Source of the DNA: Bacteroidales bacterium
GTDB lineage: Bacteria; Bacteroidota; Bacteroidia; Bacteroidales; F082
NCBI GenBank assembly: GCA_023229245.1
Contig: JALNZU010000017.1
Coordinates: forward strand, 1 to 64,000
Direction: 5' to 3'
Length of the DNA stretch: 64,000 bases
Positions 18,540 through 27,905 of the stretch are shown here, in pieces (the stretch's first letter is position 1; every line of letters starts with the position of its first letter). The notes under the pieces were generated by a model that was given only the letters and a program-made list of their open reading frames with translations, did not search any database and was not told where the DNA came from. The position numbers and the translations under genes were made by a program.

Positions 18540-18713
18540 TCTTTTGAGGAATTTTATAGCTGAGAAATGTAAGTTGGTAAGAAAGAGATAGATATCATCT
18601 GATGAAATGATACATGCAAGCTGTAAACTCATCAATAAAATTAAATATGAGATATTATTTCTTGTGAGTAGGCCTTAAAAAAATGATTGACACAAGCGTG
18701 ATCAATCAGATTC

Positions 18714-19517
18714 CTATTCGAAAGTGAAGGATAGTTGAAACATTTTGTTATGCAAGCTCTCAAGCGAACCGTTATAAATATGGATGCTTTCCTGCTGGCT
18801 TGAGAGGATATTTGTCAATCCGTAACTCATCTTGGCTTCAATACCGAATTTGAAATAGCTGGTATAAAAATCAAAACCTACTCCTACATCCACAAATATA
18901 TCCCCTCTATTGATATTGATGTGTTTCTGGTCGCCACTGCTAATTCCTGAATTATTTGATCCCTTTTTGTCAGCTTTTCTTGATGTCATCTCAATAGTGG
19001 GTTTGGCGCCTGCTAAAAGATATGCTGCCATATTATTCAACCGTTTTGAGCGGTATTTGATATGCAAGGGAAACTCTACTAACGTAGAGGGTAGTGTTTG
19101 TTTGCTAGTATAAATAATGGTTTCGTTTTCAGTGTGTATGTTAAAATATAAAATCCTATCGCCAAAACTGAGTGTGGGTATAAACCGCAAATCAAAATGA
19201 TTGGTTAGCCGGAGATTACCTACTATACCCACGCTGAAACCGTAGCTTAAATCTGATCTTATTTCTCCTACCTGAAACGATTCTTTGTCGGTTGTTATAT
19301 CGGTATCCTTCTTATCCCATTCGATTTCCGTATATCCTTCCACTGGTGTCCAGCTTATCAACATTTGGTTGGCAGCCAGTATAAAGCCAAAATGATAAGG
19401 ATCGCGGTCGTATTTAGGCAGATTGATGAGGGTTTTCCTATATTGTGCATGGGTTAAACCGGCCATCAGGCATAAAGCCACAACTAACACAAGCTTTTGT
19501 ATGGACGTACGTTTCAA
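18714..19517 (-). CDS. porT: PorT-like type IX secretion outer-membrane protein
   Basis: The 267-residue protein has a signal peptide ending THAQ, followed by LINLPKYDRDPYHFGFILAAN, which matches the conserved N-terminal motif of PorT/SprT (NLP.YD....HFGF.L..N). A series of amphipathic strands follows, ending MFQLSFTFE as an outer-membrane barrel does. PorT is required for type IX secretion in Porphyromonas and Flavobacterium, probably at the outer membrane. Cargo proteins and a PorP/SprF gene elsewhere in the window make a T9SS role sensible. The call rests on the motif and layout; a generic barrel protein is the alternative. Confidence 0.72.
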   Translation of the reverse strand: MKRTSIQKLVLVVALCLMAGLTHAQYRKTLINLPKYDRDPYHFGFILAANQMLISWTPVEGYTEIEWDKKDTDITTDKESFQVGEIRSDLSYGFSVGIVGNLRLTNHFDLRFIPTLSFGDRILYFNIHTENETIIYTSKQTLPSTLVEFPLHIKYRSKRLNNMAAYLLAGAKPTIEMTSRKADKKGSNNSGISSGDQKHININRGDIFVDVGVGFDFYTSYFKFGIEAKMSYGLTNILSSQQESIHIYNGSLESLHNKMFQLSFTFE

Positions 19518-19821
19518 GTCTCTATCTTTTTGTTGGATAAACGCTCACTGCTTTGATTTAGTATTTTATTTCAACAGTTTAAAATAGGTGGAACTAATAG
19601 GCAACACAAATCCAAAACTAATAAACTAAACTAAACGCCTGCTTTTTCCCTAATCTTTCAGACAAGGTTATTCTGAATAGGCGTAAGGTAAAACAAGTTT
19701 GTTTATCTTATCTATCGGCCTGATTTTTCACCTGTTTTAATATTTCACTTGACGTTTTCATATTAATTGTGTTATTTTGTTGGGTATTTCGGGAAGCGGT
19801 AAGCAACCAAACGGTTCGAAC
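19518..19821. other. Divergent intergenic region
   Basis: About 300 bp separate the porT-like gene from the mevalonate operon, which are transcribed in opposite directions. No RNA gene is visible. A TATTTTG sequence near 19774, one base short of the -7 consensus, is the only promoter-like element that I noticed for the mevalonate operon. Confidence 0.3.
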
Positions 19822-21150
19822 ATGAGAAGAAAACGTGATATCATCATCAGTGGTTTTTCCAAGTTACTCAAAGAAGAGAAGCTGAAGTTAGTAGCTGAAT
19901 ATTTTGAAAATCCTGGTGAGGTAGTAAGTCTTTTAAAGAGTTTCTGGCATTCCGATGCCAGCCAGCAAAAGTTGTTTGATGAGTTCAGTGAGAACACTAT
20001 CTCCAACTTTTATATACCCTATGGAGTAGTTCCTAATGTGAAGATCAACGGGCGTACCTATATGGTTCCTATGGTCATAGAGGAGAGCTCGGTTGTAGCT
20101 GCTGCTTCGTCTTCGGCAAAATTCTGGAGCGAGCGCGGAGGCTTTCACTCGGAGATCATCAGCACAAAAAAGGTAGGACAAGTACATTTTTCATGGACAG
20201 GAGCTTCATTAAGCCTGTTTCAACTGATGCCACAAATACGTGAACATCTTGTCAATTCAGTGACGCATCTTACCAAAAACATGGAAAAACGTGGTGGCGG
20301 CATATTAGATATTGAGTTGATCGATATGACCGATCAGATCCCAACCTATTATCAGTTGTTGGTTACTTTTGAAACCAAAGATTCTATGGGAGCCAATTTC
20401 ATTAATTCTGTCTTGGAGGAATTCGGGCAAAGCCTTAAAGTGTTTATGGCCGAGCAGATACAGTTTACTGATTCCGACAGGCAATTGGAGATCATCATGG
20501 CCATTTTAAGCAATTATACACCAGAATGCATTGTCAAAACCTGGGTAGAATGTCCGTTCTCCGAACTGGATACTGTTGATGAGCAATTGGATGGGATTGC
20601 TTTTGCCCGGAAATTTCAGACAGCTGTTCGGATTGCACAAGTGGATGTGTATAGAGCTACCACCCATAACAAAGGGATTTACAATGGAATTGATGCTGTG
20701 GCTATAGCTACCGGCAATGATTTCAGAGCTATTGAAGCTGCCGGCCATGCGTATGCAGCCCGTAGCGGACGTTATCAAAGCCTTTCGTATGTGGAATGTA
20801 CTGATGATTTGTTTCGCTTTGTATTAGAAGTGCCTATGGCAGTGGGAACGGTAGGAGGCTTAACCTCTTTGCATCCTTTGGCCAAACAGTCGCTTGAAAT
20901 GTTAGGCAATCCAACAGCCCCCGAATTGATGATGATTGCATCAACTATGGGATTAGCTAATAACTTCTCTGCCGTAAAATCATTGACTACCAAAGGAATA
21001 CAAGCAGGACATATGAAAATGCACCTGTTCAATATACTGAACCACTTTAAGGCAAACGAGCAGGAGAAAAAAGCTGCCATAGAATATTTTAAGGATCAGA
21101 CGGTATCCTTTGCCAATGTTGAAACTTATATCGCCTCATTACGAAAATAA
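19822..21150 (+). CDS. mvaA: Hydroxymethylglutaryl-CoA reductase
   Basis: The 442-residue enzyme makes mevalonate from HMG-CoA. It has the class II-like signature VPMVIEESSVVAAASSSAKF (catalytic Glu), GNDFRAIEAAGHAYAARSG (catalytic Asp) and a dinucleotide-binding glycine cluster (AVGTVGGLTSLHPLAKQ). An in-frame TTG lies 45 bp upstream, but ATG at 19822 gives the normal N-terminus (RRKRDIIISGFSKL). It is the first gene of a four-gene operon in which all others are GHMP-superfamily enzymes of the same pathway; the next gene starts 5 bp after its stop. Confidence 0.93.
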   Translation: MRRKRDIIISGFSKLLKEEKLKLVAEYFENPGEVVSLLKSFWHSDASQQKLFDEFSENTISNFYIPYGVVPNVKINGRTYMVPMVIEESSVVAAASSSAKFWSERGGFHSEIISTKKVGQVHFSWTGASLSLFQLMPQIREHLVNSVTHLTKNMEKRGGGILDIELIDMTDQIPTYYQLLVTFETKDSMGANFINSVLEEFGQSLKVFMAEQIQFTDSDRQLEIIMAILSNYTPECIVKTWVECPFSELDTVDEQLDGIAFARKFQTAVRIAQVDVYRATTHNKGIYNGIDAVAIATGNDFRAIEAAGHAYAARSGRYQSLSYVECTDDLFRFVLEVPMAVGTVGGLTSLHPLAKQSLEMLGNPTAPELMMIASTMGLANNFSAVKSLTTKGIQAGHMKMHLFNILNHFKANEQEKKAAIEYFKDQTVSFANVETYIASLRK

Positions 21151-21155
21151 GCTTT

Positions 21156-22100
21156 GTGCGCCGGTTTTATTCTCATGGTAAACTACTGCTTACGGCAGAA
21201 TATCTCGTGCTGAGAGGAGCAAAAGCTCTGGCATTACCTACCACTTTCGGACAGTCATTAGAAATAGAATCGGAGGAAAGCTATGGCCATTCATATGTAA
21301 ATTGGTTTGCCTACTCACCGGATAAGCTATGGTTTAAAACATCCTTAGAGCTGCCTTCTTTGGATGTCATTGCTACTGACGATCGCCTTAAAAGCGCAAA
21401 ACTACAACTGATACTGCTCACTTTGCAGCAGCTGAACCCTAAACTTTTTACAGGTCAAACAAATTATAAGGTCATCACTCGGTTAGATTTTGAGCCAGAA
21501 TGGGGATTGGGTACCAGCTCTACATTGATAGCAAATCTTGCTTCATGGGCCCGAATAGATCCATACACCTTACTTAGATATAGCATAGGTGGCTCGGGTT
21601 ATGATATAGCCTGTGCAAAAGCCCGCTCACCAGTGTTTTATGAACTGAAACAATTCAGACCTGTCGTTACTCAAAGCGATTTTCAACCGCCTTTTGCCGA
21701 TAAGCTGTTTTTTGTCTATAGCGGTAAGAAACAGGATAGCGCACAAGAGATACGCTACTTTAACGAGTTGACCGAAGATGATGAGTTGACCGAGCTGATA
21801 GCTGAGATATCCGCTATTACTGATGCAGCAGCTATTACTACAGACTACCAGGAATTTTGCAGGCTGATGGATCAACATGAACAATTATTGGCTGGCTTGC
21901 TGCTCCAGCCACCGGTAAAAAGCCGTTTTCCTGATTTTCCCGGACATCTGAAATCTCTCGGAGCATGGGGAGGCGATTTTATACTTGCTATGAGCCAAGA
22001 GGGCGAGCAAGGTGTCAGAGACTATTTTAATGGAAAAGGACTACACACTCTATTCCCATACCATGCCATAGTACGCCAAAAAACCAATTCACCCCGTTGA
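21156..22100 (+). CDS. GYDIA-type GHMP kinase, candidate phosphomevalonate kinase
   Basis: This 314-residue GHMP-fold kinase has SHGKLLLTAEYLVLRGAKAL at the N-terminus, the ATP loop PEWGLGTSSTLIANLASW and the family-naming GSGYDIACA. Motif 3 is altered to LGAWGGDFILA rather than the usual G-x-G-x-GG. The gene starts with GTG 5 bp after the HMG-CoA reductase stop and no ATG is available. The operon otherwise encodes reductase, mevalonate kinase and diphosphomevalonate decarboxylase, so the only unassigned step is phosphorylation of 5-phosphomevalonate; this protein is the natural candidate. That role is inferred from context. Confidence 0.8.
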   Translation: MRRFYSHGKLLLTAEYLVLRGAKALALPTTFGQSLEIESEESYGHSYVNWFAYSPDKLWFKTSLELPSLDVIATDDRLKSAKLQLILLTLQQLNPKLFTGQTNYKVITRLDFEPEWGLGTSSTLIANLASWARIDPYTLLRYSIGGSGYDIACAKARSPVFYELKQFRPVVTQSDFQPPFADKLFFVYSGKKQDSAQEIRYFNELTEDDELTELIAEISAITDAAAITTDYQEFCRLMDQHEQLLAGLLLQPPVKSRFPDFPGHLKSLGAWGGDFILAMSQEGEQGVRDYFNGKGLHTLFPYHAIVRQKTNSPR

Positions 22101-22112
22101 TGTATTGATATT

Positions 22113-23213
22113 ATGCCGATCCGTAATCCTGAAATCCGTTACTTACAGCAAGCTGCCACCTATAAACCGCCTAATATGCGAGAAGGCAGAACGGAATGGA
22201 AAAGTCCGTCGAATATTGCTATAGTAAAATACTGGGGAAAACATGGCAAACAATTGCCTCAGAACCCTTCCATCAGTTTGACACTTTCAGAGGCATATAC
22301 CAGGACTGCTGTCAGCTATAGAGTGAAAAAGACAAGAGGACTGCATGTGGACTTCCTTTTTGACGATCGCCCTTATCCGCTGTTTACCGAAAAAATATAC
22401 TCTTTTCTGAACCAGATACTTCCATTTTTCCCGTTTTTAGATTGGTTAGATATAGGTATTTCAAGTAATAACAGCTTTCCGCACTCATCCGGTATAGCTT
22501 CTTCTGCCTCATCGATGAGTGCATTAGTACTATGTTTGTTAGATATAGAACAGCAGTTATATGGAGTATCAAAAGCTGATCCGGCATGGCTTCAGCGGGC
22601 TTCTTTCTTTTCACGATTAGCTTCGGGGAGCGCTTCACGCTCGCTGTTTCCGTATGCTGCCTTATGGGGTCATACACCTTATCACGATAGTAGCAGCAAT
22701 TATTTTGCTGTGGGGTTGGAAAATAGGTTGCATCCGGTTTTCAAAACTCTACGCGACAGCATATTGATTATCAGTTCAGAAACTAAAACCGTGTCAAGTC
22801 GTGCAGGTCACTCACTCATGGAGAAAAATCCGTATGCATTGATACGGTATCAAACAGCCAGTGAAACGATTAAAGAATTGTTAGGCGTACTTCATACTGG
22901 CGATATAGAGCATTTTATTGACATAACCGAATCGGAAGCTCTTCAGCTACATGCTTTGATGATGAGTTCCAAACCGTCGTTTATTCTGATGGAACCTAAT
23001 ACTTTACAACTCATCAAATTAGTACGGCAGTTTCGGGCACAGAGTGGAATACCTATATGTTTTACCTTAGACGCAGGTCCGAATTTACATCTTTTATATC
23101 CGGAGCTATATCAGGACAAGGTAAAACAATTCATTGATAATCAATTGAAAGAATTTTGTCAGGCAGGAGCATGGATTGATGATTATGTGGGTGAGGGCCC
23201 TGTAAAGCTGTAA
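22113..23213 (+). CDS. mvaD: Diphosphomevalonate decarboxylase
   Basis: The 366-residue enzyme makes isopentenyl diphosphate from diphosphomevalonate with ATP hydrolysis. It contains the diagnostic WKSPSNIAIVKYWGKHGKQL, then PQNPSISLTLS, the SSGIASSASSMSAL phosphate loop, the ASGSASRSLF segment with the catalytic serine/arginine region, and a C-terminal FTLDAGPNLHLLY with the catalytic aspartate. It starts 12 bp after the preceding kinase and ends 6 bp before the mevalonate kinase, so translation is tightly coupled. Confidence 0.95.
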   Translation: MPIRNPEIRYLQQAATYKPPNMREGRTEWKSPSNIAIVKYWGKHGKQLPQNPSISLTLSEAYTRTAVSYRVKKTRGLHVDFLFDDRPYPLFTEKIYSFLNQILPFFPFLDWLDIGISSNNSFPHSSGIASSASSMSALVLCLLDIEQQLYGVSKADPAWLQRASFFSRLASGSASRSLFPYAALWGHTPYHDSSSNYFAVGLENRLHPVFKTLRDSILIISSETKTVSSRAGHSLMEKNPYALIRYQTASETIKELLGVLHTGDIEHFIDITESEALQLHALMMSSKPSFILMEPNTLQLIKLVRQFRAQSGIPICFTLDAGPNLHLLYPELYQDKVKQFIDNQLKEFCQAGAWIDDYVGEGPVKL

Positions 23214-23219
23214 CAGAAA

Positions 23220-24110
23220 ATGCGTAAGCCGGATCAGAAGTATTATGGGAAGCTGATGCTGTTTGGAGAGCATACAGTCAATATAGGTTCACCAGCACTT
23301 TTAATCCCTTTTAGACGATTTGAAGCCCGTTGGATGCAAGGGAACCATCACACAAATCCTTCACATCAGACATTGTACCAATATATTGAGTTTTTAGCTC
23401 AACACCAAAGCCAGTTCCCATGGCTACATATCCCATTGCTGAAAAGCTTTGTTGAAAAGGGTTGGTATTTTCATTCGCATATCCCGCAAAATTATGGAAT
23501 TGGAAGTTCGGGAGCTTTGGTAGCAGCAATTTATGAGCAGTTTAGCGTACAACAATCTATCAGCCTTCAGGAAACTCGTCAACAGCTTGGGATGATGGAG
23601 TCGTATTTTCATGGGAACAGCTCCGGCCTTGATCCATTATGTTGCCTTTATCAAAAACCCTTGCTAGTGCAGGCCGACAAGCAGATTAGGTTTCTGGATA
23701 TACCTGAAGCACAGTTCTTGCAATCTCTATGGTTGCTTGATAGCGGTCAACCCTCTTCTACTTCAAGCATGGTAGCCTATTTTAACCGGCAGATGCTGTC
23801 GTACAGGTTTTATACACAACTGAATACTGTTTTGCTTCCGGCTGTTGATCAGGCTATAAAAGCTGCTATACAAGGTGATGGAAAACAAGTAGAAATTCCT
23901 TTATCCAAGATTTCTTCATTTCAATTAGAGTATCTGCCGCAAATGATACCTGAACCCCTTCATGCGCTATGGAAACAAGGAATCGAGAGTGGCGCATATG
24001 TTCTGAAACTATGTGGTTCGGGTGGGGGAGGATTTTTTTTATTGCATGCAGCACAATCAGCTTCATTGCCTGATCTGCCAAAAGGGATGAGGCTGTTATC
24101 GCTTGTCTGA
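23220..24110 (+). CDS. mvk: Mevalonate kinase
   Basis: The 296-residue GHMP kinase begins YYGKLMLFGEHTVNIGSPAL, matching the mevalonate kinase N-terminal motif (GK..L.GEH.V..G..A). It continues with IPQNYGIGSSGALVAAIYEQ (ATP loop), NSSGLDPLCC (catalytic Asp) and LCGSGGGGFFLLHA (motif 3). It ends the operon, converging with a cytochrome gene 17 bp away. It phosphorylates mevalonate to 5-phosphomevalonate. HMG-CoA synthase and IPP isomerase are not in the window. Confidence 0.88.
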   Translation: MRKPDQKYYGKLMLFGEHTVNIGSPALLIPFRRFEARWMQGNHHTNPSHQTLYQYIEFLAQHQSQFPWLHIPLLKSFVEKGWYFHSHIPQNYGIGSSGALVAAIYEQFSVQQSISLQETRQQLGMMESYFHGNSSGLDPLCCLYQKPLLVQADKQIRFLDIPEAQFLQSLWLLDSGQPSSTSSMVAYFNRQMLSYRFYTQLNTVLLPAVDQAIKAAIQGDGKQVEIPLSKISSFQLEYLPQMIPEPLHALWKQGIESGAYVLKLCGSGGGGFFLLHAAQSASLPDLPKGMRLLSLV

Positions 24111-24127
24111 GGAATGCGCTGTTTCCT

Positions 24128-26092
24128 TTATCCGTTTGGTTTGCGAATGGTGTGCAGCAGTTTATGAGCCTGCTCATGGTCAGGACGTAGCTGTAATACC
24201 CGTATCAGATATGGGATAGCCAACTCATTTTGTCCTATAGCTGCATAATAAGAGGCTAAATTCAACAAAGCCTGTTCATTGTCGGGATTAAGACGCAGAG
24301 CCAATACGAAGCTTTGATGTGCCTGTTTGATGTTCTGTAATTGTAGTTCGACATATCCAAGATTTACCCAAGCCATATCGTAGCGGGGGTTTTCATTGAT
24401 GATGCGGGCAAAGATTCTCTTAGCTTCAGTCAATTGATTTGTAGCAACCAATACTGATCCGAATTTATTTAGAAAATCGAGTTGATAAGGTGCTAATTGT
24501 ATAGCTCTTTCATAATAAACCAGGCTTTCTTTGATGCGGTTTTTATTTTCAAACGCCTGACCTATTCTATAGGCTGTCCAGGCATCGTGATTATCAAGCT
24601 GTGTTTTTGTCAGCCATGAACCCAATACAAGGTCTTTTTCCTGATTGTTGACTAATTTAATGATGCTGGCATATTGTCTGATCAGGTAGAAATACTGTAC
24701 TTTAGCTTTGAATGCTTCGGCATCGGTTTTCTTGTGTGATGGGTTGAGATACCTTGCTGCCGAATCGAGATAAGCCGGATTGTCGTGATAGGTCTCAAAT
24801 TCACGAAGATAGCCTTTTGCCTTGGTTAGTGCATCTGTAGCCGGATTATTGATTGCCTTTAGTCCTTTGAATCTTTTTACTCCTTTTTGTTCGGTAGCCG
24901 GATTGATTATCTTGTGATCGGTAATCACCACATGAGGGATGTCGCGGCTGTCGCGGCCCGGCATATGACAAAGTGTGCAGGCATTGTTGGCTGCTAAGCG
25001 ATCGGCTTCCGGTAATCTACATTGTGATTGATGGGTTGAGCCGTGGCATTTCAAACAGGCGTTGGTGAACTTGATTATTGGGGTTTCGCTCACCGGAAAA
25101 TGAGGGTTATGGCAATCTAAGCACGACAGTTCAGCATTGGATTCGATATAGCAGCGGCTATCCATCATGCGTTCGACATGGGATGCCATGATCAGATCAT
25201 CCGTTCCTCCTTCAAAAACGGGCATAAATATATCCATCACCTTTGTGAGAGCCATGCCCGGGCGATAGTCGTAAAAGCTCTTATCGGGTTTAAGTACCAT
25301 AGTCCCTTGCAGATGACATCGGGCACATACGTCATTTTGCAGCCGCCTTGGTAATCTCCCAGGATTCACTATGCTATAGTCAATATAAAGGGCAGTATCC
25401 ACTAATATACCAGCACGTTTCTGGTCAACGTGTATTGAGCCCGGTCCATGACAACGTTCACAATCAATACCTTCTGGAATGCTGGCATATTTATTTTCCG
25501 ATCCAATGACTAACTCGGGCAGCCCGTTATGGCACGAGATACATTCAAGTCCAAGGCTGCGTCCAAAGCGGCTGTTATGCCCGTCTTCAAATCCTGGAGG
25601 AAGATCAAATCGCTGTTTTTGAGTGTAATAGGTAAAAGGTATCTGAAAGAGATATCCATTGATAGAGTATATATGTGAGTTGGTATGATTGCCAGAGCCA
25701 ATCACAAAATCAACCTTTTCAATCCGTTGATGGGTGGTATCATGTTGTTCTAAGCGAAACTCTTTCACGTATAGGATGCTGTCGCGCCAGTAGGGTTGGT
25801 AATAAAAGTTGGTGTGTGGATCGTAGATAACCGAGTCAGGGCCTATCACTGCATCGCTTTTTGACGGACTAGCTCTCCCGAAAGAACGCCCCATTCCGGT
25901 ACGCATATACGATTCATAAATCGGATAATGGCACTCTAAGCAAGGCCTCATCCCAACATAGGTTGCACTGTCGTGATGATTGAGATAAGGTTCGAAATAA
26001 TATTCAACAGCCTGTACTGGCAGATATTCTGTCGTACAAGCAGCAAGCAGGCTGACAGCCCAGCCAAGAAAAATGAAATACGTCAGTCGCAT
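24128..26092 (-). CDS. Seven-heme cytochrome c lipoprotein with TPR domain
   Basis: The 654-residue protein has a lipoprotein signal (LLAAC, Cys19) and seven CxxCH heme-attachment motifs: CLECH, CISCH, CERCH, CARCH, CLDCH, CLKCH and CTLCH, all in residues about 45-375. The last 150 residues are tetratricopeptide repeats (AWTAYRIGQAFENKNRIKES, PRYDMAWVNLGYVELQLQN, NPDNEQALLNLASYYAAIGQ). It resembles cytochrome c554/NapC-NrfA-like multiheme proteins fused to a protein-binding scaffold. It is probably periplasmic or surface exposed and moves electrons; the partner is unknown. A full consensus promoter lies at 26134-26164. Confidence 0.85.
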   Translation of the reverse strand: MRLTYFIFLGWAVSLLAACTTEYLPVQAVEYYFEPYLNHHDSATYVGMRPCLECHYPIYESYMRTGMGRSFGRASPSKSDAVIGPDSVIYDPHTNFYYQPYWRDSILYVKEFRLEQHDTTHQRIEKVDFVIGSGNHTNSHIYSINGYLFQIPFTYYTQKQRFDLPPGFEDGHNSRFGRSLGLECISCHNGLPELVIGSENKYASIPEGIDCERCHGPGSIHVDQKRAGILVDTALYIDYSIVNPGRLPRRLQNDVCARCHLQGTMVLKPDKSFYDYRPGMALTKVMDIFMPVFEGGTDDLIMASHVERMMDSRCYIESNAELSCLDCHNPHFPVSETPIIKFTNACLKCHGSTHQSQCRLPEADRLAANNACTLCHMPGRDSRDIPHVVITDHKIINPATEQKGVKRFKGLKAINNPATDALTKAKGYLREFETYHDNPAYLDSAARYLNPSHKKTDAEAFKAKVQYFYLIRQYASIIKLVNNQEKDLVLGSWLTKTQLDNHDAWTAYRIGQAFENKNRIKESLVYYERAIQLAPYQLDFLNKFGSVLVATNQLTEAKRIFARIINENPRYDMAWVNLGYVELQLQNIKQAHQSFVLALRLNPDNEQALLNLASYYAAIGQNELAIPYLIRVLQLRPDHEQAHKLLHTIRKPNG

Positions 26093-26133
26093 ACCGTTAG
26101 CGAGATAAGATGAGCTTGCTTTTTAGTAGGGGA

Positions 26134-26164
26134 CAAAAATAGCCAAAGAATAATGCAAAGGCAA
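26134..26164 (-). promoter_or_regulatory. Promoter of the multiheme cytochrome gene
   Basis: On the minus strand TTG (26162-26164), a 20-bp spacer and TATTTTTG (26134-26141) lie 41 bp before the ATG at 26092. Confidence 0.6.
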
Positions 26165-26206
26165 AATGGTGTGCTACAGATTTTTGTCAATAAGTGGGAT
26201 TGCATA

Positions 26207-27052
26207 TCAGGGCAGAGGAACATCCGCCCAGAAATGCCCATTAAACCGTTGTATCCTGCGATAACCTGCATGACGTAATGCATTTATAGCTATAGAATAT
26301 GCAGCCTGTAGCTCGTCAGGCCGGTGAGCATCAGAACTGATAATCACGGGAATATCCAAAGAAAACATATGCTTGAGTATCCAGTCAGATGGAAAAAGCG
26401 ATTCAGAACGCTTTTTATATATACCTCTGGTATTGACTTCTACTATCAGGTTTTTTTCACGAATCAGACTTAAAGTTTCCATGACCAACTGTTGATACCA
26501 AGGTTCGGATTCGGTAAAATAACGACCTTGATTATGCATTTTGATTTTATCGAAATGGCCTATTACTTCAAATTTCTGTGTTTGTATCATTTCGTTGGTC
26601 TGATCGTAAAAAGCTTTCACTGCTTTACGGATATCGTGGCTAAAAAACCGGGCTAATCCTGCATCATAAACCGAACGATCAGGCCCGTCAGTAAACCATA
26701 GGTTATCAGGGTGTTTGTTCCCTACTAAATGTACCGAACCTATGATATAATCCAATGCAAGTCCGGCAGCAAGCTTTTCAAAATGATACGATATTTCGGG
26801 CACATAATCCATTTCAAGGGAAAGATAAATATCTATCTGTCCGGCATATTTTTTTTGAAGGCTGCGTATCTGATGCACATAATCATCTAACTTCTCAAGT
26901 GGCAGGGCAAAAGGGGTGTTGAATGGCAATGGAGCATGATCGGAAAAACCTATTGCGTGCATCCCTTGCCGGATAGCTGCTTTGATATATTCTTCAGGTG
27001 CATCCGATCCATCCGAAAAATGACTGTGAGTATGGAAATTTAATCCTGCCAT
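26207..27052 (-). CDS. PHP-domain phosphatase, histidinol-phosphatase-like
   Basis: This 281-residue protein has the PHP metal motifs FHTHSHFSDG (H7, H9), GFSDHAPLP, a glutamate in SLEMDY, HLVG, GHFDK and the final SSDAHRP. That set matches the HisJ/HisK type of histidinol-phosphate phosphatase, which performs the penultimate step of histidine synthesis. No other his genes are nearby, so another small phosphoester substrate remains possible. The -7 box at 27063-27070 lies only 10 bp before the ATG, suggesting a very short leader. Confidence 0.8.
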   Translation of the reverse strand: MAGLNFHTHSHFSDGSDAPEEYIKAAIRQGMHAIGFSDHAPLPFNTPFALPLEKLDDYVHQIRSLQKKYAGQIDIYLSLEMDYVPEISYHFEKLAAGLALDYIIGSVHLVGNKHPDNLWFTDGPDRSVYDAGLARFFSHDIRKAVKAFYDQTNEMIQTQKFEVIGHFDKIKMHNQGRYFTESEPWYQQLVMETLSLIREKNLIVEVNTRGIYKKRSESLFPSDWILKHMFSLDIPVIISSDAHRPDELQAAYSIAINALRHAGYRRIQRFNGHFWADVPLP

Positions 27053-27062
27053 AATTTTTTTA

Positions 27063-27070
27063 CAAAGGTA
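27063..27070 (-). promoter_or_regulatory. Bacteroidetes -7 element (TACCTTTG)
   Basis: This minus-strand box is positioned for transcription to begin about 4 nt before the ATG at 27052. Confidence 0.45.
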
Positions 27071-27276
27071 TGGATTGCATAGGCACTAAGCTATATCAGA
27101 TCAGGATAGGGGATTTGTTTGTATAGCGTAACGGATATGAGATCGGAAAAACAAGCAGCCAGTTCAATTAGTAAATGCAACAAAAAAGAGTTTCTTTCCG
27201 CTTGTTGTAAACATTTTTGATGATTATCTGTTTTTGAATCAGTATAGTAATCGTTAACAAATCAAATTGAGGCATT

Positions 27277-27900
27277 ATGAATATGGACAAGTCTGCCCGT
27301 ACTAATCAAGTTCTACATCCTGTTTTACATCATCGTTGGAGTCCACGTGCTTTTGACAGTCGTGCTATACCCACTGACATATTGGAACGTATGTTTGAAG
27401 CTGCGCGATGGTCGCCTTCTTCTTCCAATGAGCAGCCATGGAGGTTTATCGTTGGCTTTAACGGAGATGAAACACATGCACGTATTTTCGATCATCTGAC
27501 GGAGGCAAACCGGCTATGGGCTTCATCAGCTCCTGTGTTGATAGCGGCTGTTACAAAACTTAATCGTACTAAATATCCAGAGCGTGAAAACACAGCCGCA
27601 TTGTATGATTTAGGACAGTCGTTGGCACATCTGACGTTTCAGGCTGCTGCTGATGGGTTGTTTATCCATCAGATGAGCGGGTTTAATACATATGAACTTG
27701 AAAAGGCACTTGGTGTACCGGATGGCTATAAGCTGTTTACTGTTTCAGCAGTTGGGTATAAAGGTAAACCCGAACAACTGCCACCCAAGCTACTGATACG
27801 TGAACTGAGTGAAAGAGTCAGGCAGCCACTTGAAAATATGGTGTTTACAGGCATGTTTGGACAAGCAGCCGCATTTCTTCAGGAAGCTAAGGCTAAATAG
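27277..27900 (+). CDS. Nitroreductase-family oxidoreductase
   Basis: The 207-residue protein has the FMN-binding family pattern: HPVLHHRWSPRAFDSRAI at the N-terminus, AARWSPSSSNEQPWRF for phosphate and flavin contacts, the DLGQSLAHLTFQAAADGL helix, and a C-terminal VGYKGKPEQLPPKL. Such enzymes reduce nitro compounds, quinones or flavins with NAD(P)H; the substrate is unknown. The Met two codons later is an alternative start. The following gene has its own promoter, so this is probably monocistronic. Confidence 0.88.
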   Translation: MNMDKSARTNQVLHPVLHHRWSPRAFDSRAIPTDILERMFEAARWSPSSSNEQPWRFIVGFNGDETHARIFDHLTEANRLWASSAPVLIAAVTKLNRTKYPERENTAALYDLGQSLAHLTFQAAADGLFIHQMSGFNTYELEKALGVPDGYKLFTVSAVGYKGKPEQLPPKLLIRELSERVRQPLENMVFTGMFGQAAAFLQEAKAK

Positions 27901-27905
27901 CAAAG

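Noticed and set aside
19777..19821. TTG start 45 bp upstream for HMG-CoA reductase
   Set aside because: The added residues do not belong to the family N-terminus and the ATG at 19822 gives the expected protein.
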